Source of the DNA: an uncultured Pseudomonas sp.
GTDB lineage: Bacteria > Pseudomonadota > Gammaproteobacteria > Pseudomonadales > Pseudomonadaceae
Assembly (NCBI GenBank): GCA_943912755.1
Contig: CALTWF010000048.1
Location: 1 to 40,339 of the forward strand
Length of the DNA: 40,339 nt
Direction of reading: 5' to 3'
The notes under the pieces: model-generated
The model's database searches: none
Told to the model about the DNA's origin: nothing
The model's input: only the letters and a program-made list of their open reading frames with translations
Made by a program: the position numbers and the translations under genes
In this document: piece after piece, positions 1 to 8,907 of the stretch
Numbering within the stretch: the stretch's first letter is position 1
How the letters are laid out: each line of letters starts with the position of its first letter

Positions 1-285
1 GTTGCCTTCGATGATCACCTGCAGGTGGGCGCGCGGGCTGTTGTCCGTGAGTGCCTGGCGACGGGCGGCGACGCCCTCGCTCAATACCGTCATCAAGTGC
101 TGCATGGTCGCTGCGATCAGGCCGTTCTTGTCCCGAAAGTAGTGACTGATGATGCCATTCGACACACCGGCCAAACGGGCGATCAGCGCAATGCTGGCGT
201 CCCCCATGCCGACCTGGTCGATAGCCGTCAACGTGGCTTCGATCAACTGCTGGCGGCGGATGGGTTGCATACCGACCTTGGGCAT
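1..285 (-). CDS. betI: BetI, TetR-family choline-responsive repressor (3' end truncated by window edge)
   Basis: The visible 95 residues are the N-terminal DNA-binding half of a TetR-family protein. It begins MPKVGMQPIRRQQLIEATL, continues through an ASIALIARLAGVSNGIISHYF helix-turn-helix at about residues 28-46, and runs on past the DKNGLI segment typical of BetI. BetI represses the betIBA and betT genes and is released by choline. The ATG at 283-285 is preceded by a good GAGGAGAT ribosome site about 5-9 bases upstream. The C-terminal ligand-binding domain, about half of the usual ~197 residues, lies outside the window. The gene diverges from betT across a 422-bp intergenic region that carries a perfect palindrome close to the betI start, fitting autoregulation. 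Identification rests on the N-terminal signature and the betT neighbour. Confidence 0.93.
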   Translation of the reverse strand, partial: MPKVGMQPIRRQQLIEATLTAIDQVGMGDASIALIARLAGVSNGIISHYFRDKNGLIAATMQHLMTVLSEGVAARRQALTDNSPRAHLQVIIEGN

Positions 286-354
286 CTTGCTATCTCCTCA
301 GGCCTGCGAGCAGACGACGGGCGGCTGACTCGGCGAAGGCCAGTCTATTTTGTT

Positions 355-374
355 TTGATTGAACGTTCAATCAA
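355..374. promoter_or_regulatory. Putative BetI operator palindrome
   Basis: TTGATTGAACGTTCAATCAA is a perfect 20-bp palindrome, 70 bp upstream of the betI start and 334 bp upstream of betT. Size and symmetry suit a TetR-family dimer. TTGA/TCAA-type palindromes in the betI control region are known BetI sites. The assignment follows from position and symmetry, not from binding data. Confidence 0.8.
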
Positions 375-627
375 CAAAGAATAAGCTCTGCGACAATTTG
401 TACCATTGACGGGATTTTGGGCCGGTCAGCGGGCACGAATTGGCACCCCGAAAAGACGTTCACCCCCGTAAAACAAGGTTGTTTCACGCGCACAGACGCA
501 ACGTTGCACAGATCCTGCCCACGCCTGGAACCGCGTGGCAGAGCCCTCGAGCCGGGGCTTTGGGTCCGTGTTCAACGGCATTCGATTAGGGATCACGGTT
601 TTTCAAGGTGCTTTTATAACACCTGTC

Positions 628-643
628 GCAATAGGGCTATTGC
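628..643. promoter_or_regulatory. Inverted repeat upstream of betT, possible second operator
   Basis: GCAATAG-GG-CTATTGC is an inverted repeat with 7-bp arms, 65 bp upstream of the betT ATG. A TATAAC sequence at 615-620 could be a -10 box, which would put the dyad over the transcription start. No good -35 is visible, so an activator could be needed. An octamer GGTCGTTT at 664-671 recurs in other choline-gene intergenic regions of the window. No regulator is assigned. Confidence 0.35.
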
Positions 644-707
644 ACCAATTGCGCGGGTGTACAGGTCGTTTCACTTTTTCTCACGCACCGCCTGGAGCAT
701 CCGTGCA

Positions 708-2711
708 ATGAGTTCTGCCTCCCTGATAAAGACCCCCGCCGAGAGGGTCCGGGTCAATAGCGTGGTGTTTTTCACCTCGACGCTGCTGATCCTGTTGTTG
801 ACTGCCTTGCTGATCGCAGTTCCCGAAACCGCCGGCCAAGTGCTCGGCCAGGCCCAGGCCTGGCTGTCGCGCAGCTTCGGCTGGTACTACATGCTGGTGA
901 TCGGCGGCTACCTGCTGTTCGTCATCGCCATCGCCTTCTCCCGCTACGGCAAGCTCAAGCTCGGCGGCAAGGACGACAAGCCGGACTTCAGCTACGGCGC
1001 CTGGGCCGGCATGCTGTTTTCCTCGGGCATCGGTATCTCGCTGCTGTACTTCGGCGCGTCCGAGCCGCTGGACCACTACTTCAATCCGCCCGAAGGTGCC
1101 CCGGCCAGCCTGGAATCGGCGCGCCACGGCCTGCAGCTGACCTTCCTCCACTGGGGCCTGCACGGCTGGGCGATCTACGCCCTGGTCGGCCTGGCCGTGG
1201 CCTACTTCGCCTACCGCCACAACCAGCCGCTGGCCCTGCGCTCGGCGCTGTACCCGCTGGTTGGTGAGCGCTGGGTCAAGGGTGCCGCGGGCCACACCGT
1301 GGACATCTTCGGCATGTTCGTCACCCTGCTGGGCCTGGTGACCAACCTCGGCATCGGCTCGATGCAGGTGTCGTCCGGCCTGGAATACCTGTTCGGCATG
1401 GAGCACAACAACACCAACCTGTTGATCGTGATCCTGGTGATGAGCACCGTGGCGACCATCGCCGCCGTGTCCGGCGTGGAAAACGGCATCCGCCGCCTGT
1501 CCAACCTGAACATCCTGCTGTTCAGCGGCCTGCTGCTGTTCGTTCTGCTCAACGGCCCGACCCTGCACCTGCTCAACGGCTTCGTGCAGAACATCGGCGA
1601 CTACCTCAACGGCGTGGTGCTGAAGACCTTCGACCTCTATGTCTACGAAGGCGACGGCGCCAAGTCCGAGCGCTGGCTGGGCCTGTGGACCGTGTTCTAC
1701 TGGGCCTGGTGGATTTCCTGGGGCCCGTTCGTCGGCATGTTCATCGCACGGATTTCCCGTGGCCGCACCGTCAGCGAACTGGTGGCCGGCGTGCTGCTGA
1801 TTCCGCTGGGCTTCACCCTGGCCTGGCTGTCGATCTTCGGCAACACCGCGCTGGACCTGGTGATCAACCAGGGTGCCGTGGAGCTGGGGCGAACGGCCCT
1901 GGAACAGCCGTCGATGTCGATCTACCAGCTGCTGGAGCACTTCCCGGCGGCCAAGATCGTGGTCGGTGTCGCGGTATTCGTCGGCTTCGTGCTGTTCCTC
2001 ACCCCGGCCGACTCCGGCGCGGTGATGATGGCCAACCTGTCGTGCAAGGGCGGCAACGTCGACGAAGACGCGCCGCACTGGCTGCGTATCCTGTGGTCCG
2101 CGATCATCACCGTGGTCACCGTCGGCCTGCTCTTCGCCGGCAACTTCGAGGCCATGCAGACCATGGTGGTACTGGCCGGCCTGCCGTTCTCGGTGGTGCT
2201 GGTGGTGTTCATGTTCGGCCTGTACAAGGCCATGAAGCAGGACGCCCAGGTCGAGCAGGAGCAGGCCGAACTGGCCGCCCGTGGCCGTCGCGGCTTCAGC
2301 GAGCGCCTGAGCCAGCTGGATTTGCAGCCGACCCAGGCGATGGTCCAGCGCTTCATGGACAAGCAGGTCAGCCCGGCGCTCAAGGAAGCTGCCGAGCAAC
2401 TGCGCAGCATGGGCCTGGAAGTGGAAACCCGGGTTGGCCAGTCGCGTTCGTCGATGGGCCTGCGGGTGACCATGGACGAGGGCAATCCGTTCGTCTATGA
2501 AGTCAGCCTGGACGGCTACCTCGCCGCGCCGAGCGAAGCGCCGGTGGAAGGCGAAAGCGACGTGCGCCAGCGCTTCTACCGCGCCGAGGTGTACCTGCAC
2601 AACGGCAGCCAGGAATACGACCTGATGGGCTTCACCCCGGACCAGATCACCCGGGATGTGCTGGATCAGTTCGAGAGTCACCGGCAGTTGTTGGGTCGGG
2701 TTTACAGCTGA
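708..2711 (+). CDS. betT: BetT, high-affinity choline transporter (BCCT family)
   Basis: This 667-residue protein is a member of the betaine/choline/carnitine transporter family, which couples proton or sodium entry to choline uptake across the inner membrane. The start chosen is ATG 708 (MSSASLIKTPAERVRVN), with GGAG ten bases upstream. The reading frame is open further upstream, but that extension is low-complexity non-family sequence. Twelve hydrophobic segments are visible. The family signature is the tryptophan-rich stretch WTVFYWAWWISWGPFVGMF, followed by IARISRGRT. A hydrophilic C-terminal tail of about 150-160 residues follows the last membrane segment, as in long BetT proteins where it senses osmotic stress. 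Imported choline feeds betaine synthesis by BetA/BetB, expected just beyond betI. The gene is monocistronic, followed within 10 bp by a terminator. Confidence 0.95.
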   Translation: MSSASLIKTPAERVRVNSVVFFTSTLLILLLTALLIAVPETAGQVLGQAQAWLSRSFGWYYMLVIGGYLLFVIAIAFSRYGKLKLGGKDDKPDFSYGAWAGMLFSSGIGISLLYFGASEPLDHYFNPPEGAPASLESARHGLQLTFLHWGLHGWAIYALVGLAVAYFAYRHNQPLALRSALYPLVGERWVKGAAGHTVDIFGMFVTLLGLVTNLGIGSMQVSSGLEYLFGMEHNNTNLLIVILVMSTVATIAAVSGVENGIRRLSNLNILLFSGLLLFVLLNGPTLHLLNGFVQNIGDYLNGVVLKTFDLYVYEGDGAKSERWLGLWTVFYWAWWISWGPFVGMFIARISRGRTVSELVAGVLLIPLGFTLAWLSIFGNTALDLVINQGAVELGRTALEQPSMSIYQLLEHFPAAKIVVGVAVFVGFVLFLTPADSGAVMMANLSCKGGNVDEDAPHWLRILWSAIITVVTVGLLFAGNFEAMQTMVVLAGLPFSVVLVVFMFGLYKAMKQDAQVEQEQAELAARGRRGFSERLSQLDLQPTQAMVQRFMDKQVSPALKEAAEQLRSMGLEVETRVGQSRSSMGLRVTMDEGNPFVYEVSLDGYLAAPSEAPVEGESDVRQRFYRAEVYLHNGSQEYDLMGFTPDQITRDVLDQFESHRQLLGRVYS

Positions 2712-2717
2712 TGTGAA

Positions 2718-2746
2718 GAAAGGGCCGATTCAGGCCCTTTCTTTTT
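2718..2746 (+). terminator. Rho-independent terminator of betT
   Basis: A 9-bp perfect stem GAAAGGGCC / GGCCCTTTC encloses the loop GATTCA and is followed by TTTTT, starting 7 bases after the betT stop codon. Confidence 0.93.
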
Positions 2747-2760
2747 GGGTCGCTGCTGCT

Positions 2761-2854
2761 GGCCCTATCGCTGGCAAGCCAACTCCCACAGGTACTGCAC
2801 ATGCCTCAAGGTTTGTGCTGACCCTGTGGGAGCTGGCTTGCCAGCGATTAGGCC
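2761..2854. repeat. REP-type inverted repeat pair (copy 1)
   Basis: The left arm TCGCTGGCAAGCCAACTCCC at 2768-2787 extends through ACAGG to 2792. It is mirrored at 2823-2847 by CCTGTGGGAGCTGGCTTGCCAGCGA, with one arm mismatch, and an outer GGCC(C)TA/TAGGCC flank also pairs. Three further copies lie at about 7717, 19413 and 22433. All are intergenic and have the form of a pseudomonad extragenic palindrome. This copy sits between the convergent ends of betT and the CapA-like gene. Confidence 0.9.
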
Positions 2855-2873
2855 AGTGAATCCAGAAAATCAT

Positions 2874-4196
2874 TCAGAGCAGTACCCGGGCTATCCCCCT
2901 CTCAATCTCCAGCCGGGTTTCATAGCCGCAGGACAACGCCGCAAACCGCTCCAGAATCACCACCGCCTGCTCCCCCTCGGCCAGCCTCGGCCGGCCGCGC
3001 CGGTGAATCGCCTCACCCAGGCCCAGGCTCACCGGATGCAACTCGATCCCGGTCAGGGTCCGCCCCTCGAACGTGCACACCGGCACGATGCTCTCCCAGA
3101 ACCGCGCATCCGACGGGAAGCTGCGGCTGTCGTTCTGCGTGCGTTGCAGAAACACCTTCGACGGCGTCTGCTGGCGGTCCACGCGGAATTGGTCATAACT
3201 GTCCACCGGCAACCGCTCGACCAACTCGTTCTGCCCGATGAAATTCCCCAGGCTGTAGAAGATCGGCTTGCCCTGGTACAGCTCCATGCCCCGCAGCAGA
3301 TGCGGGCCGTGGCCTACCACGATGTCCACGCCGGCATCGATCAGCTTGCGCGCCACCGGCTGGATGAATTCGGCCGGCGCTTCCAGGTCCCACTCGCCCT
3401 GTTCGTTGTAGCCCAGCTCATGGGCATGCAGGCTGACCATGACGATGTCCGAGGTCAGCCGCGCTTCCTCGACCCAGCGCAGGATGCCGTCCATGTCCTT
3501 CTTGCGTGCCAGGGTGCGCAGGCGAGGGCGCGCGCCTTCGCGGAACAGCAGCGGGGTGAATGGGCCGAACACCTGCAACGACGGATCCGGCAGCGGATGG
3601 GCGAAGCCCAGGTCCACCGCGCCCTGGTAGAGCTTGTCCAGGCCAAGGTCGGCGATCAGCCGGCGCACCTGCTCCATCTGCTCGGTGCTGACTTCGTGCA
3701 GGGTGTCGTAGCCCAGCGGGTTCAGCCCCGGGCGCCCGGGCATGTCGCGGCTCTGGTCGCTGGCTTCCTGGCCCTTGCCGTAGGTCGAGCTGCACGCCAG
3801 CAGGGCCACGGTGCCGGCCGGCCTGGTGCAGTACACCGGGCGCCGCGCCTCTTCCAGGTTGCGCCCGGTGCCGGCGAATAGCAGCTGGCGCTGGCGCAGT
3901 TGCTCGTGGGCCGCGTGCAGGCCGCTGATGCCGTAGTCCAGGCTGTGGTTGTTGGCGGTGGAGAACAGGTCGAAACCGCCCTCGACCAGCTCGTCCAGCA
4001 CCCAGGCCGGCGCGCCGAAATGCGAGCCGCCGCTGTCCAGCGCAGGGTCGCCGACGAAGTCGTTGGGCAGCACTTCGAGGTTGGTGAAGCTCACATCCGC
4101 CGCGCGGATCAGGTCGAACAGCGGGCTCAGCGCCTGGTCGTCGCGGCTGTGCAGGCGGCGCTGGAGGATGCTGTCGCCGGTCAGGGCAATCTTCAT
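2874..4196 (-). CDS. CapA/PgsA-family protein (PGA_cap metallophosphatase fold)
   Basis: The 440-residue protein has the layout of the PGA_cap family, related to CapA/PgsA of poly-gamma-glutamate capsule systems and built on a calcineurin-like metallophosphatase fold. Visible motifs in order are MKIALTGDSILQRRL at the N terminus, FTNLEV, STANNHSLDYGI, SLHAHELGYN, GHGPHLLRGME and FYSLGNFIGQNE. The Asp, Asn and His residues in these motifs are the expected metal ligands. No signal peptide or membrane anchor is seen with this start, so it may be cytoplasmic. ATG 4196 is chosen because TGDS follows at once as in the family. An in-frame ATG 42 bases upstream (at 4238) would add an unconserved 14-residue extension. 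No capB/capC partner is nearby, so a capsule role is doubtful. It is not part of the P. aeruginosa bet locus and its substrate is unknown. Confidence 0.85.
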   Translation of the reverse strand: MKIALTGDSILQRRLHSRDDQALSPLFDLIRAADVSFTNLEVLPNDFVGDPALDSGGSHFGAPAWVLDELVEGGFDLFSTANNHSLDYGISGLHAAHEQLRQRQLLFAGTGRNLEEARRPVYCTRPAGTVALLACSSTYGKGQEASDQSRDMPGRPGLNPLGYDTLHEVSTEQMEQVRRLIADLGLDKLYQGAVDLGFAHPLPDPSLQVFGPFTPLLFREGARPRLRTLARKKDMDGILRWVEEARLTSDIVMVSLHAHELGYNEQGEWDLEAPAEFIQPVARKLIDAGVDIVVGHGPHLLRGMELYQGKPIFYSLGNFIGQNELVERLPVDSYDQFRVDRQQTPSKVFLQRTQNDSRSFPSDARFWESIVPVCTFEGRTLTGIELHPVSLGLGEAIHRRGRPRLAEGEQAVVILERFAALSCGYETRLEIERGIARVLL

Positions 4197-4458
4197 GGAG
4201 TCGTCTCGGTGGGGAGGAACCGCCGGACTGTAGGGCATGGCCCGGCGTGCCCCGTACTGAATCCTGTTCATCCCGATAGCCGCCGGTTATCGACCCGCCG
4301 CCGGGCAAATCCCACCCGCGCATTTGGCTATGGGCATCACTTTTTTTCAGAGGCCGGGCCTGTGACTCGCTGCTTACCATGCATCCGCCCGGCGTCCGGC
4401 AACGGTGCGCTGGCGGGATGGCTTTCACATGAACAGCAGGTTCAAGGCGCAGAGCACA

Positions 4459-6321
4459 ATGAAAAGAACAACAACCCACACCGCAGGCCTCCGCCTCCGT
4501 GCATTGCCCCTGGCGATCAGCCTGGCGCTCGGCGCGGCGGGCACCCAGGCCGCCACTTTCAACATCGGGGAAATCGAGGGGCGTTTCGATTCGACCCTGT
4601 CCATCGGCGCCAGCTGGGCGATGGACAGTCCGGACCGCGCCTTCATCGGCAGCCGCAACGGCGGCAGCGCGTCCACCCAGACTTCGGACGACGGTCGCTT
4701 GAACTTCAAGAAGGGCGAGACCTTCTCGAAGATCTTCAAGGGCATCCACGACCTGGAGCTCAAGTACGGTGACAGCGGCGTATTCGTGCGCGGCAAGTAC
4801 TGGTACGACTTCGAGCTCAAGGACGAACACCGCGCGTTCCAGGATATCGACGACAGCCACACCGACAACGCCGCCAGGTCCTCCGGCGTGCAACTGCTGG
4901 ACGCCTTCGTCTACCACAACTACAGCATCGGCGACCTGCCGGGCAGCGTGCGTGCCGGGCGCCAGGTGGTCAGCTGGGGCGAAAGCAGCTTTATCCAGAA
5001 CGGCATCAACAGCATCAACCCGGTGGACGTCTCGGCCCTGCGCCGCCCCGGCTCCGAGGTCAAGGAAGCCCTGATCCCGGTGAGCATGCTGTATTTCAAC
5101 CAGGGTCTGACCGACAACCTGTCGATCGAAACCTTCTACCAGCTGCAATGGGAAAAGAGCGTCGCCGACAACTGCGGCACCTTCTTCAGCAGCGATGTGG
5201 CGGCCAAGGGCTGCGACGTCAACATGGCGATCAATGGCAGCGACTTCGACCGCGACATCAACGGCACCGGCGTGCTCGGCGGTTATGGCTACGTGCCGCG
5301 GCTGAACGACAAGGAGCCTCGCGACAGCGGCCAGTTCGGCGTGGCGCTGCGCTGGATGGTGCCGGAGCTGAACGACACCGAGTTCGGCTTCTATGCCATG
5401 AACTACCACAGCCGCACGCCCACCAGCACCTGGACGGTGGGGCGCGGTGCGCTGGTGGATCCGGTTGGCGGCCTGGCCGGGCGCGGCGGGGTGAGTACCG
5501 CGCGCTACTACCTGGAATACCCGGAAGACATCCGTCTGTACGGCCTGAGCTTCAGCACCACCCTCGGCGCCACGGCGGTGGCGGGGGAAATCAGCTACCG
5601 GCCGAACATGCCGCTGTCGCTGAGCTCCAGTGACGTCTCGGCGGCGGCCACCCTCGGCGCCGCGGCGACCAACCCGCAGGTCAACGCCGGCCTGCCGATC
5701 TTCTCCAGCGGCTTCGCCAGCTCGGCCTATGGCTCGAAGATCAATGGCTACGTGCGCAAGCCGTTCACCCAGGCCCAGGTCACCTTCACCCGCACCATCG
5801 ACCAGCTGACCTTCATCGGCGCCGACCGCCTGACCCTGGTGGGCGAGGTCGGCTACAGCCATATCGCCGGCCTCGGTGCCACCGATGGCTCCGACCTGCG
5901 TTTCGGTCGCAGCAGCATCTATGGCAACGGCGAGCTGGCCCTGGCCGGCAGCGCGCCGCTGCTTGGCGGCATCTCCGGCAACAACCTGTGCCGGCAGATC
6001 GCCAACTCGGCCAACCCCGACCAGTGCACCAGCAAGGGCTTCTATACCGCCGACTCGTGGGGCTACCGCCTGCGTGCCGGGCTGGAATACGCCGACCTGA
6101 TCGGCGGCGTGGTACTGCGCCCGAACCTGTCCTTCGCCCATGACGTCGAGGGCTACAGCCCGACGTTCAACGAAGGCGACAAGTCGGTCAGCGTCGGCGT
6201 CGATGCCGAGTACCTGAGCCGTTACAACCTGAGCGTCAGTTACACCGATTACTTCGGCGGTGACTTCAACACCAACACCGACCGCGATTTCCTCGCCGTC
6301 AGCCTCGGCGTGAGCTTCTGA
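4459..6321 (+). CDS. DUF1302 family protein, predicted outer-membrane beta-barrel
   Basis: A signal peptide is clear: MKRTTTHTAGLRLRALPLAI, a hydrophobic core, then GAAGTQA-ATF. It is followed by an acidic, glycine- and aromatic-rich body with alternating hydrophobic residues. The C terminus, ...FLAVSLGVSF, ends in phenylalanine as in outer-membrane barrels. The sequence SWGESSFIQNGINSINPVDVSALRRPG is typical of the DUF1302 family. Two cysteine pairs (DNCGTFF/KGCDV and NLCRQ/QCTSKG) may form disulfides. The start at 4459 gives a 31-residue leader, and an upstream in-frame ATG at 4429 is also possible. It is followed 26 bp later by a DUF1329 gene, the usual partner, so the two probably form one envelope complex. 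DUF1302/DUF1329 pairs often accompany transport or catabolism of hydrophobic compounds. The substrate is not known here. Confidence 0.85.
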   Translation: MKRTTTHTAGLRLRALPLAISLALGAAGTQAATFNIGEIEGRFDSTLSIGASWAMDSPDRAFIGSRNGGSASTQTSDDGRLNFKKGETFSKIFKGIHDLELKYGDSGVFVRGKYWYDFELKDEHRAFQDIDDSHTDNAARSSGVQLLDAFVYHNYSIGDLPGSVRAGRQVVSWGESSFIQNGINSINPVDVSALRRPGSEVKEALIPVSMLYFNQGLTDNLSIETFYQLQWEKSVADNCGTFFSSDVAAKGCDVNMAINGSDFDRDINGTGVLGGYGYVPRLNDKEPRDSGQFGVALRWMVPELNDTEFGFYAMNYHSRTPTSTWTVGRGALVDPVGGLAGRGGVSTARYYLEYPEDIRLYGLSFSTTLGATAVAGEISYRPNMPLSLSSSDVSAAATLGAAATNPQVNAGLPIFSSGFASSAYGSKINGYVRKPFTQAQVTFTRTIDQLTFIGADRLTLVGEVGYSHIAGLGATDGSDLRFGRSSIYGNGELALAGSAPLLGGISGNNLCRQIANSANPDQCTSKGFYTADSWGYRLRAGLEYADLIGGVVLRPNLSFAHDVEGYSPTFNEGDKSVSVGVDAEYLSRYNLSVSYTDYFGGDFNTNTDRDFLAVSLGVSF

Positions 6322-6347
6322 CGCCCCCCGTTTCCGGAGGTAGAAAC

Positions 6348-7709
6348 ATGATTCGCAATTCGTTGATCCGTGTTGGCGGCCTGGTGCTCGGCCTGCTCGC
6401 AAGCCAGGTGATGGCCGCGGTGTCCGGGCAGGAAGCCGCGCGCCTGGGCCAGGACCTGACCCCCATCGGTGCCGAGAAGGCCGGCAATGCCGATGGCAGC
6501 ATCCCGGCCTGGAGCGGCGGCCTGCCCGCCAGCACCGGCGCGGTGGATGCCGGCGGCTTCATCCCCAACCCCTATGCCGATGAAAAGCCGCTGTTCGTCA
6601 TCACCGCGCAGAATGCCGAGCAGTACCAGGCGCGCCTGACCCCCGGCCAGTTGGCGATGCTCAAGCGCTTCCCCGAGACCTACCGCATCCCGGTGTACAC
6701 CAGCCACCGCAGTGTCACCCTGCCGCCCAAGGTGTTCGCCGCGGTCAAGGAAAACGCCACCCGCACCACCCTCGCCGAGGGCGGCAACGGCCTGAAAGAC
6801 TTCAACATGTCGATTCCCTTCCCGATCCCGCAAAGCGGCCTGGAAGTGATCTGGAACCACATCACCCGTTATCGCGGCGTGTCGATCCTGCGCAACACCG
6901 CGCAGATGAACCCGCAGAACGACGGCAGCTATACCGTCAGCATGATGAAGGAGCAGTTCGCCTTTCCCTTCGGCCTGAAGGACTACGACGCGCAGAAGAT
7001 GCAGAACATCCTGTTCTACTTCCGCCAGGAGATCCTCTCGCCGCCGCGCCGGGCGGGCAGCGTGATGCTGGTGCTGGAAACCCTCGACCAGGTCGCCGAG
7101 CCGCGCATGGCCTGGATGTACAACGCCGGCCAGCGCCGCGTGCGGCGTGCGCCGCAGGTCGGCTACGACAGCCCCGGCGCCGAGGGCATGCGTACCTACG
7201 ACGACTTCGACATGTTCAACGGCGCGCCGGACCGCTACGACTGGAAGCTGGTGGGCAAGAAGGAGATCTACATCCCCTACAACAGCTATGCGCTGGATTC
7301 GCCCAAGCTCAAGTACGACGACATCATCCGCCCGGGCCACTTGAATCCCGAGCACACCCGCTACGAACTGCACCGGGTCTGGCATGTGGTCGCGACCCTC
7401 AAGGAAGGCAGCCGGCACATCTACAGCAAGCGCGACCTGTACATCGACGAAGACAGCTGGCAGATCGCCGAGGCCGACGCCTACGACGGGCGCGGCAACC
7501 TGTGGCGGGTCTCGGAGGGGCATGCGCGGTTCTTCTATGACCAGCAATTCCCCTGGCTGACCGCCGAAACCCACTACGACGTGCTCAGCGGCCGCTACAC
7601 CGTGTCGGGCCTGCGCAACGAGGAGAAGAAGGGCAGCTACGACTTCTCGCAGAACGCCAGCAGCAACGACTTCACGCCCAACGCCCTGCGGGCTACCGGG
7701 ATTCGCTGA
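6348..7709 (+). CDS. DUF1329 family protein, predicted periplasmic/outer-membrane lipoprotein-carrier-like
   Basis: This 453-residue secreted protein starts at ATG 6348, behind a strong CGGAGG ribosome site. The signal peptide is MIRNSLIRVGGLVLGLLASQ-VMA. The mature part contains the DUF1329 hallmarks: LGQDLTPIGAEKAGNADGSIPAWSGG at the N terminus, then NP(Y)ADEKPLFVITAQNAEQY, RRAPQVGYDSPG and a C-terminal YTVSGLRNEE. Members are proposed to have a LolA/LolB-like open barrel that could carry a lipid-like ligand. That is family inference, not visible here. The gene lies 26 bp after the DUF1302 gene and is almost certainly co-transcribed and co-functional with it. A REP element follows. The RND (MMPL) transporter that often completes such clusters is not in this window. 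Confidence 0.87.
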   Translation: MIRNSLIRVGGLVLGLLASQVMAAVSGQEAARLGQDLTPIGAEKAGNADGSIPAWSGGLPASTGAVDAGGFIPNPYADEKPLFVITAQNAEQYQARLTPGQLAMLKRFPETYRIPVYTSHRSVTLPPKVFAAVKENATRTTLAEGGNGLKDFNMSIPFPIPQSGLEVIWNHITRYRGVSILRNTAQMNPQNDGSYTVSMMKEQFAFPFGLKDYDAQKMQNILFYFRQEILSPPRRAGSVMLVLETLDQVAEPRMAWMYNAGQRRVRRAPQVGYDSPGAEGMRTYDDFDMFNGAPDRYDWKLVGKKEIYIPYNSYALDSPKLKYDDIIRPGHLNPEHTRYELHRVWHVVATLKEGSRHIYSKRDLYIDEDSWQIAEADAYDGRGNLWRVSEGHARFFYDQQFPWLTAETHYDVLSGRYTVSGLRNEEKKGSYDFSQNASSNDFTPNALRATGIR

Positions 7710-7716
7710 GGCTGAT

Positions 7717-7818
7717 GGCCTCATCGTCGGCAAGCCGACTCCCACAGGGTTCTGGCCCAACCACAGCATCTGTGCTCGACGCGGTCTCTGTGGGAGCTGG
7801 CTTGCCAGCGATAGGGCC
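7717..7818. repeat. REP-type inverted repeat pair (copy 2)
   Basis: GGCCTCATCGTCGGCAAGCC through GACTCCCACAGGG pairs with TCTGTGGGAGCTGGCTTGCC through AGCGATAGGGCC across a ~37-base loop. The left arm carries two changes (GTCGGCAAGCCGACT) compared with copies 1, 3 and 4, and these change paired positions. The element begins 8 bp after the DUF1329 stop and may act as a transcript end or stabiliser. Confidence 0.87.
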
Positions 7819-7908
7819 AGTACAAACAACATCACCCGACAGCCGGGCCTTTGCTTTCCGACCTGATCCTTGCTCTAGTGCGCCCCTTCCCGTTTCTGGT
7901 GAATGCCC

Positions 7909-8829
7909 ATGAAGTTGCATCAACTGCGTGCCATCGTCGCCATCTGCGAGAGCGGCAGCATCCAGGAGGCCTCGCGCCTGCTGCATATCTCCCAGCCGGC
8001 CCTGTCCAAGAGCATCAAGGAGCTGGAGTCTGAGCTCGGCGTGCCATTGCTGGTGCGCTCCAACCGCGGTATCACCGCCACCGCCTATGGCGAGCACCTG
8101 GTCCGCCGCGCCCGCCTGGTGGTGGAGGAAGTGCGCCGCGCCCGCGACGAGATCGAAACCCTCAAGGGCGCCATGGACGGCCAGGTGACCATCGGCGTGT
8201 CGCCGGTGACACCCAGCCAGCAGTTCGCCAGTTGCATCGTCAGCTACCGCAAGCGCTACCCGAAAGTGCAGTTGCAGATCCACGAACTGCGCCCGGCCAA
8301 GTTGCTGGAGGGCCTGCGCGAGGGCCAGCTGGACCTGGCGCTGACCTCGCACCCGCCGTCGCGCAGCGTCGAGGGCTTCGAGTGGCACGAGCTCTATGCC
8401 CAGCCCACTACCCTGGCGGTGCGCAAGGGCCATCCGCTGTCGAAGGCGCGCTCGCTGCACGAACTGCTGGACCAGGAATGGCTGCTGCCCGACGCCCTGG
8501 AAAGCTCCCTGGCCGGGCGCATGTTCGAGGAGTACGGGGTCACACCGCCGCAGCGCACCCTGGTGTGCGCCTCGGTGGTGCTGTACGCCGAACTGGCGGC
8601 CAGCACCGACGCGGTGAGCTCCTGGTCGCGGCGGGTGTTCGACCTGCCGGTGGTGTCCGGCAACCTCGACATGCTGTCGATCGCCGAGCGGGTGCCGGGC
8701 ACCGATATCTCACTGGTGTGCCGCCCGGCCGAGTTGCGTACCCGCGAAACCCAGATCCTGGTGGACGACATCATCTACGCCTTCAAGCACCCCAACACCC
8801 TGCGCTCGCCGCTCGATAACCAACCCTGA
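7909..8829 (+). CDS. LysR-family transcriptional regulator
   Basis: The 306-residue protein has a winged helix-turn-helix at residues 3-60 (LHQLRAIVAICESGSIQEAS, RLLHISQPALSKSIKELE) and a periplasmic-binding-protein-like effector domain from about residue 90, starting DGQVTIGVSPV. The start at ATG 7909 gives the usual family N terminus MKLHQLRA. ATG 7903, two codons upstream, is equally in frame and cannot be excluded. It precedes the MFS gene on the same strand, with 78 bp between them. This differs from the common divergent layout of LysR regulators and their targets, so autoregulation with the downstream genes or control from a shared promoter is possible. The inducer is unknown. Confidence 0.9.
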   Translation: MKLHQLRAIVAICESGSIQEASRLLHISQPALSKSIKELESELGVPLLVRSNRGITATAYGEHLVRRARLVVEEVRRARDEIETLKGAMDGQVTIGVSPVTPSQQFASCIVSYRKRYPKVQLQIHELRPAKLLEGLREGQLDLALTSHPPSRSVEGFEWHELYAQPTTLAVRKGHPLSKARSLHELLDQEWLLPDALESSLAGRMFEEYGVTPPQRTLVCASVVLYAELAASTDAVSSWSRRVFDLPVVSGNLDMLSIAERVPGTDISLVCRPAELRTRETQILVDDIIYAFKHPNTLRSPLDNQP

Positions 8830-8907
8830 TAAGCATGCCCATAGATCATTATTCAGCGCCCGGTGCCTGCGGCATCCTGCCCGCCTGACCACTGGAGGAA
8901 CCCCTGC

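Noticed and set aside
417..707. N-terminal extension of betT
   Set aside because: The open frame continues upstream but is not BCCT-like. ATG 708 has a ribosome site and matches the known N terminus length.
681..2681. Long open frame opposite betT on the minus strand
   Set aside because: Its translation is Gln/His/Ala/Val-rich with no family pattern, a usual shadow of GC-rich coding sequence. betT on the other strand has clear homology.
2761..2854. CRISPR or IS interpretation of the palindromic repeats
   Set aside because: Copies are single inverted pairs scattered between genes, without regular spacers, transposase genes or target-site duplications.
2874..4196. Capsule (poly-gamma-glutamate) biosynthesis locus
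   Set aside because: Only a CapA-like gene is present. CapB/CapC-type ligase genes are absent from the neighbourhood.
3418..6402. 994-codon minus-strand open frame over the CapA and DUF1302 genes
   Set aside because: It spans two genes with clear homology in other frames and is low-complexity Ala/Arg/Gly/Val. It is a composition artefact.
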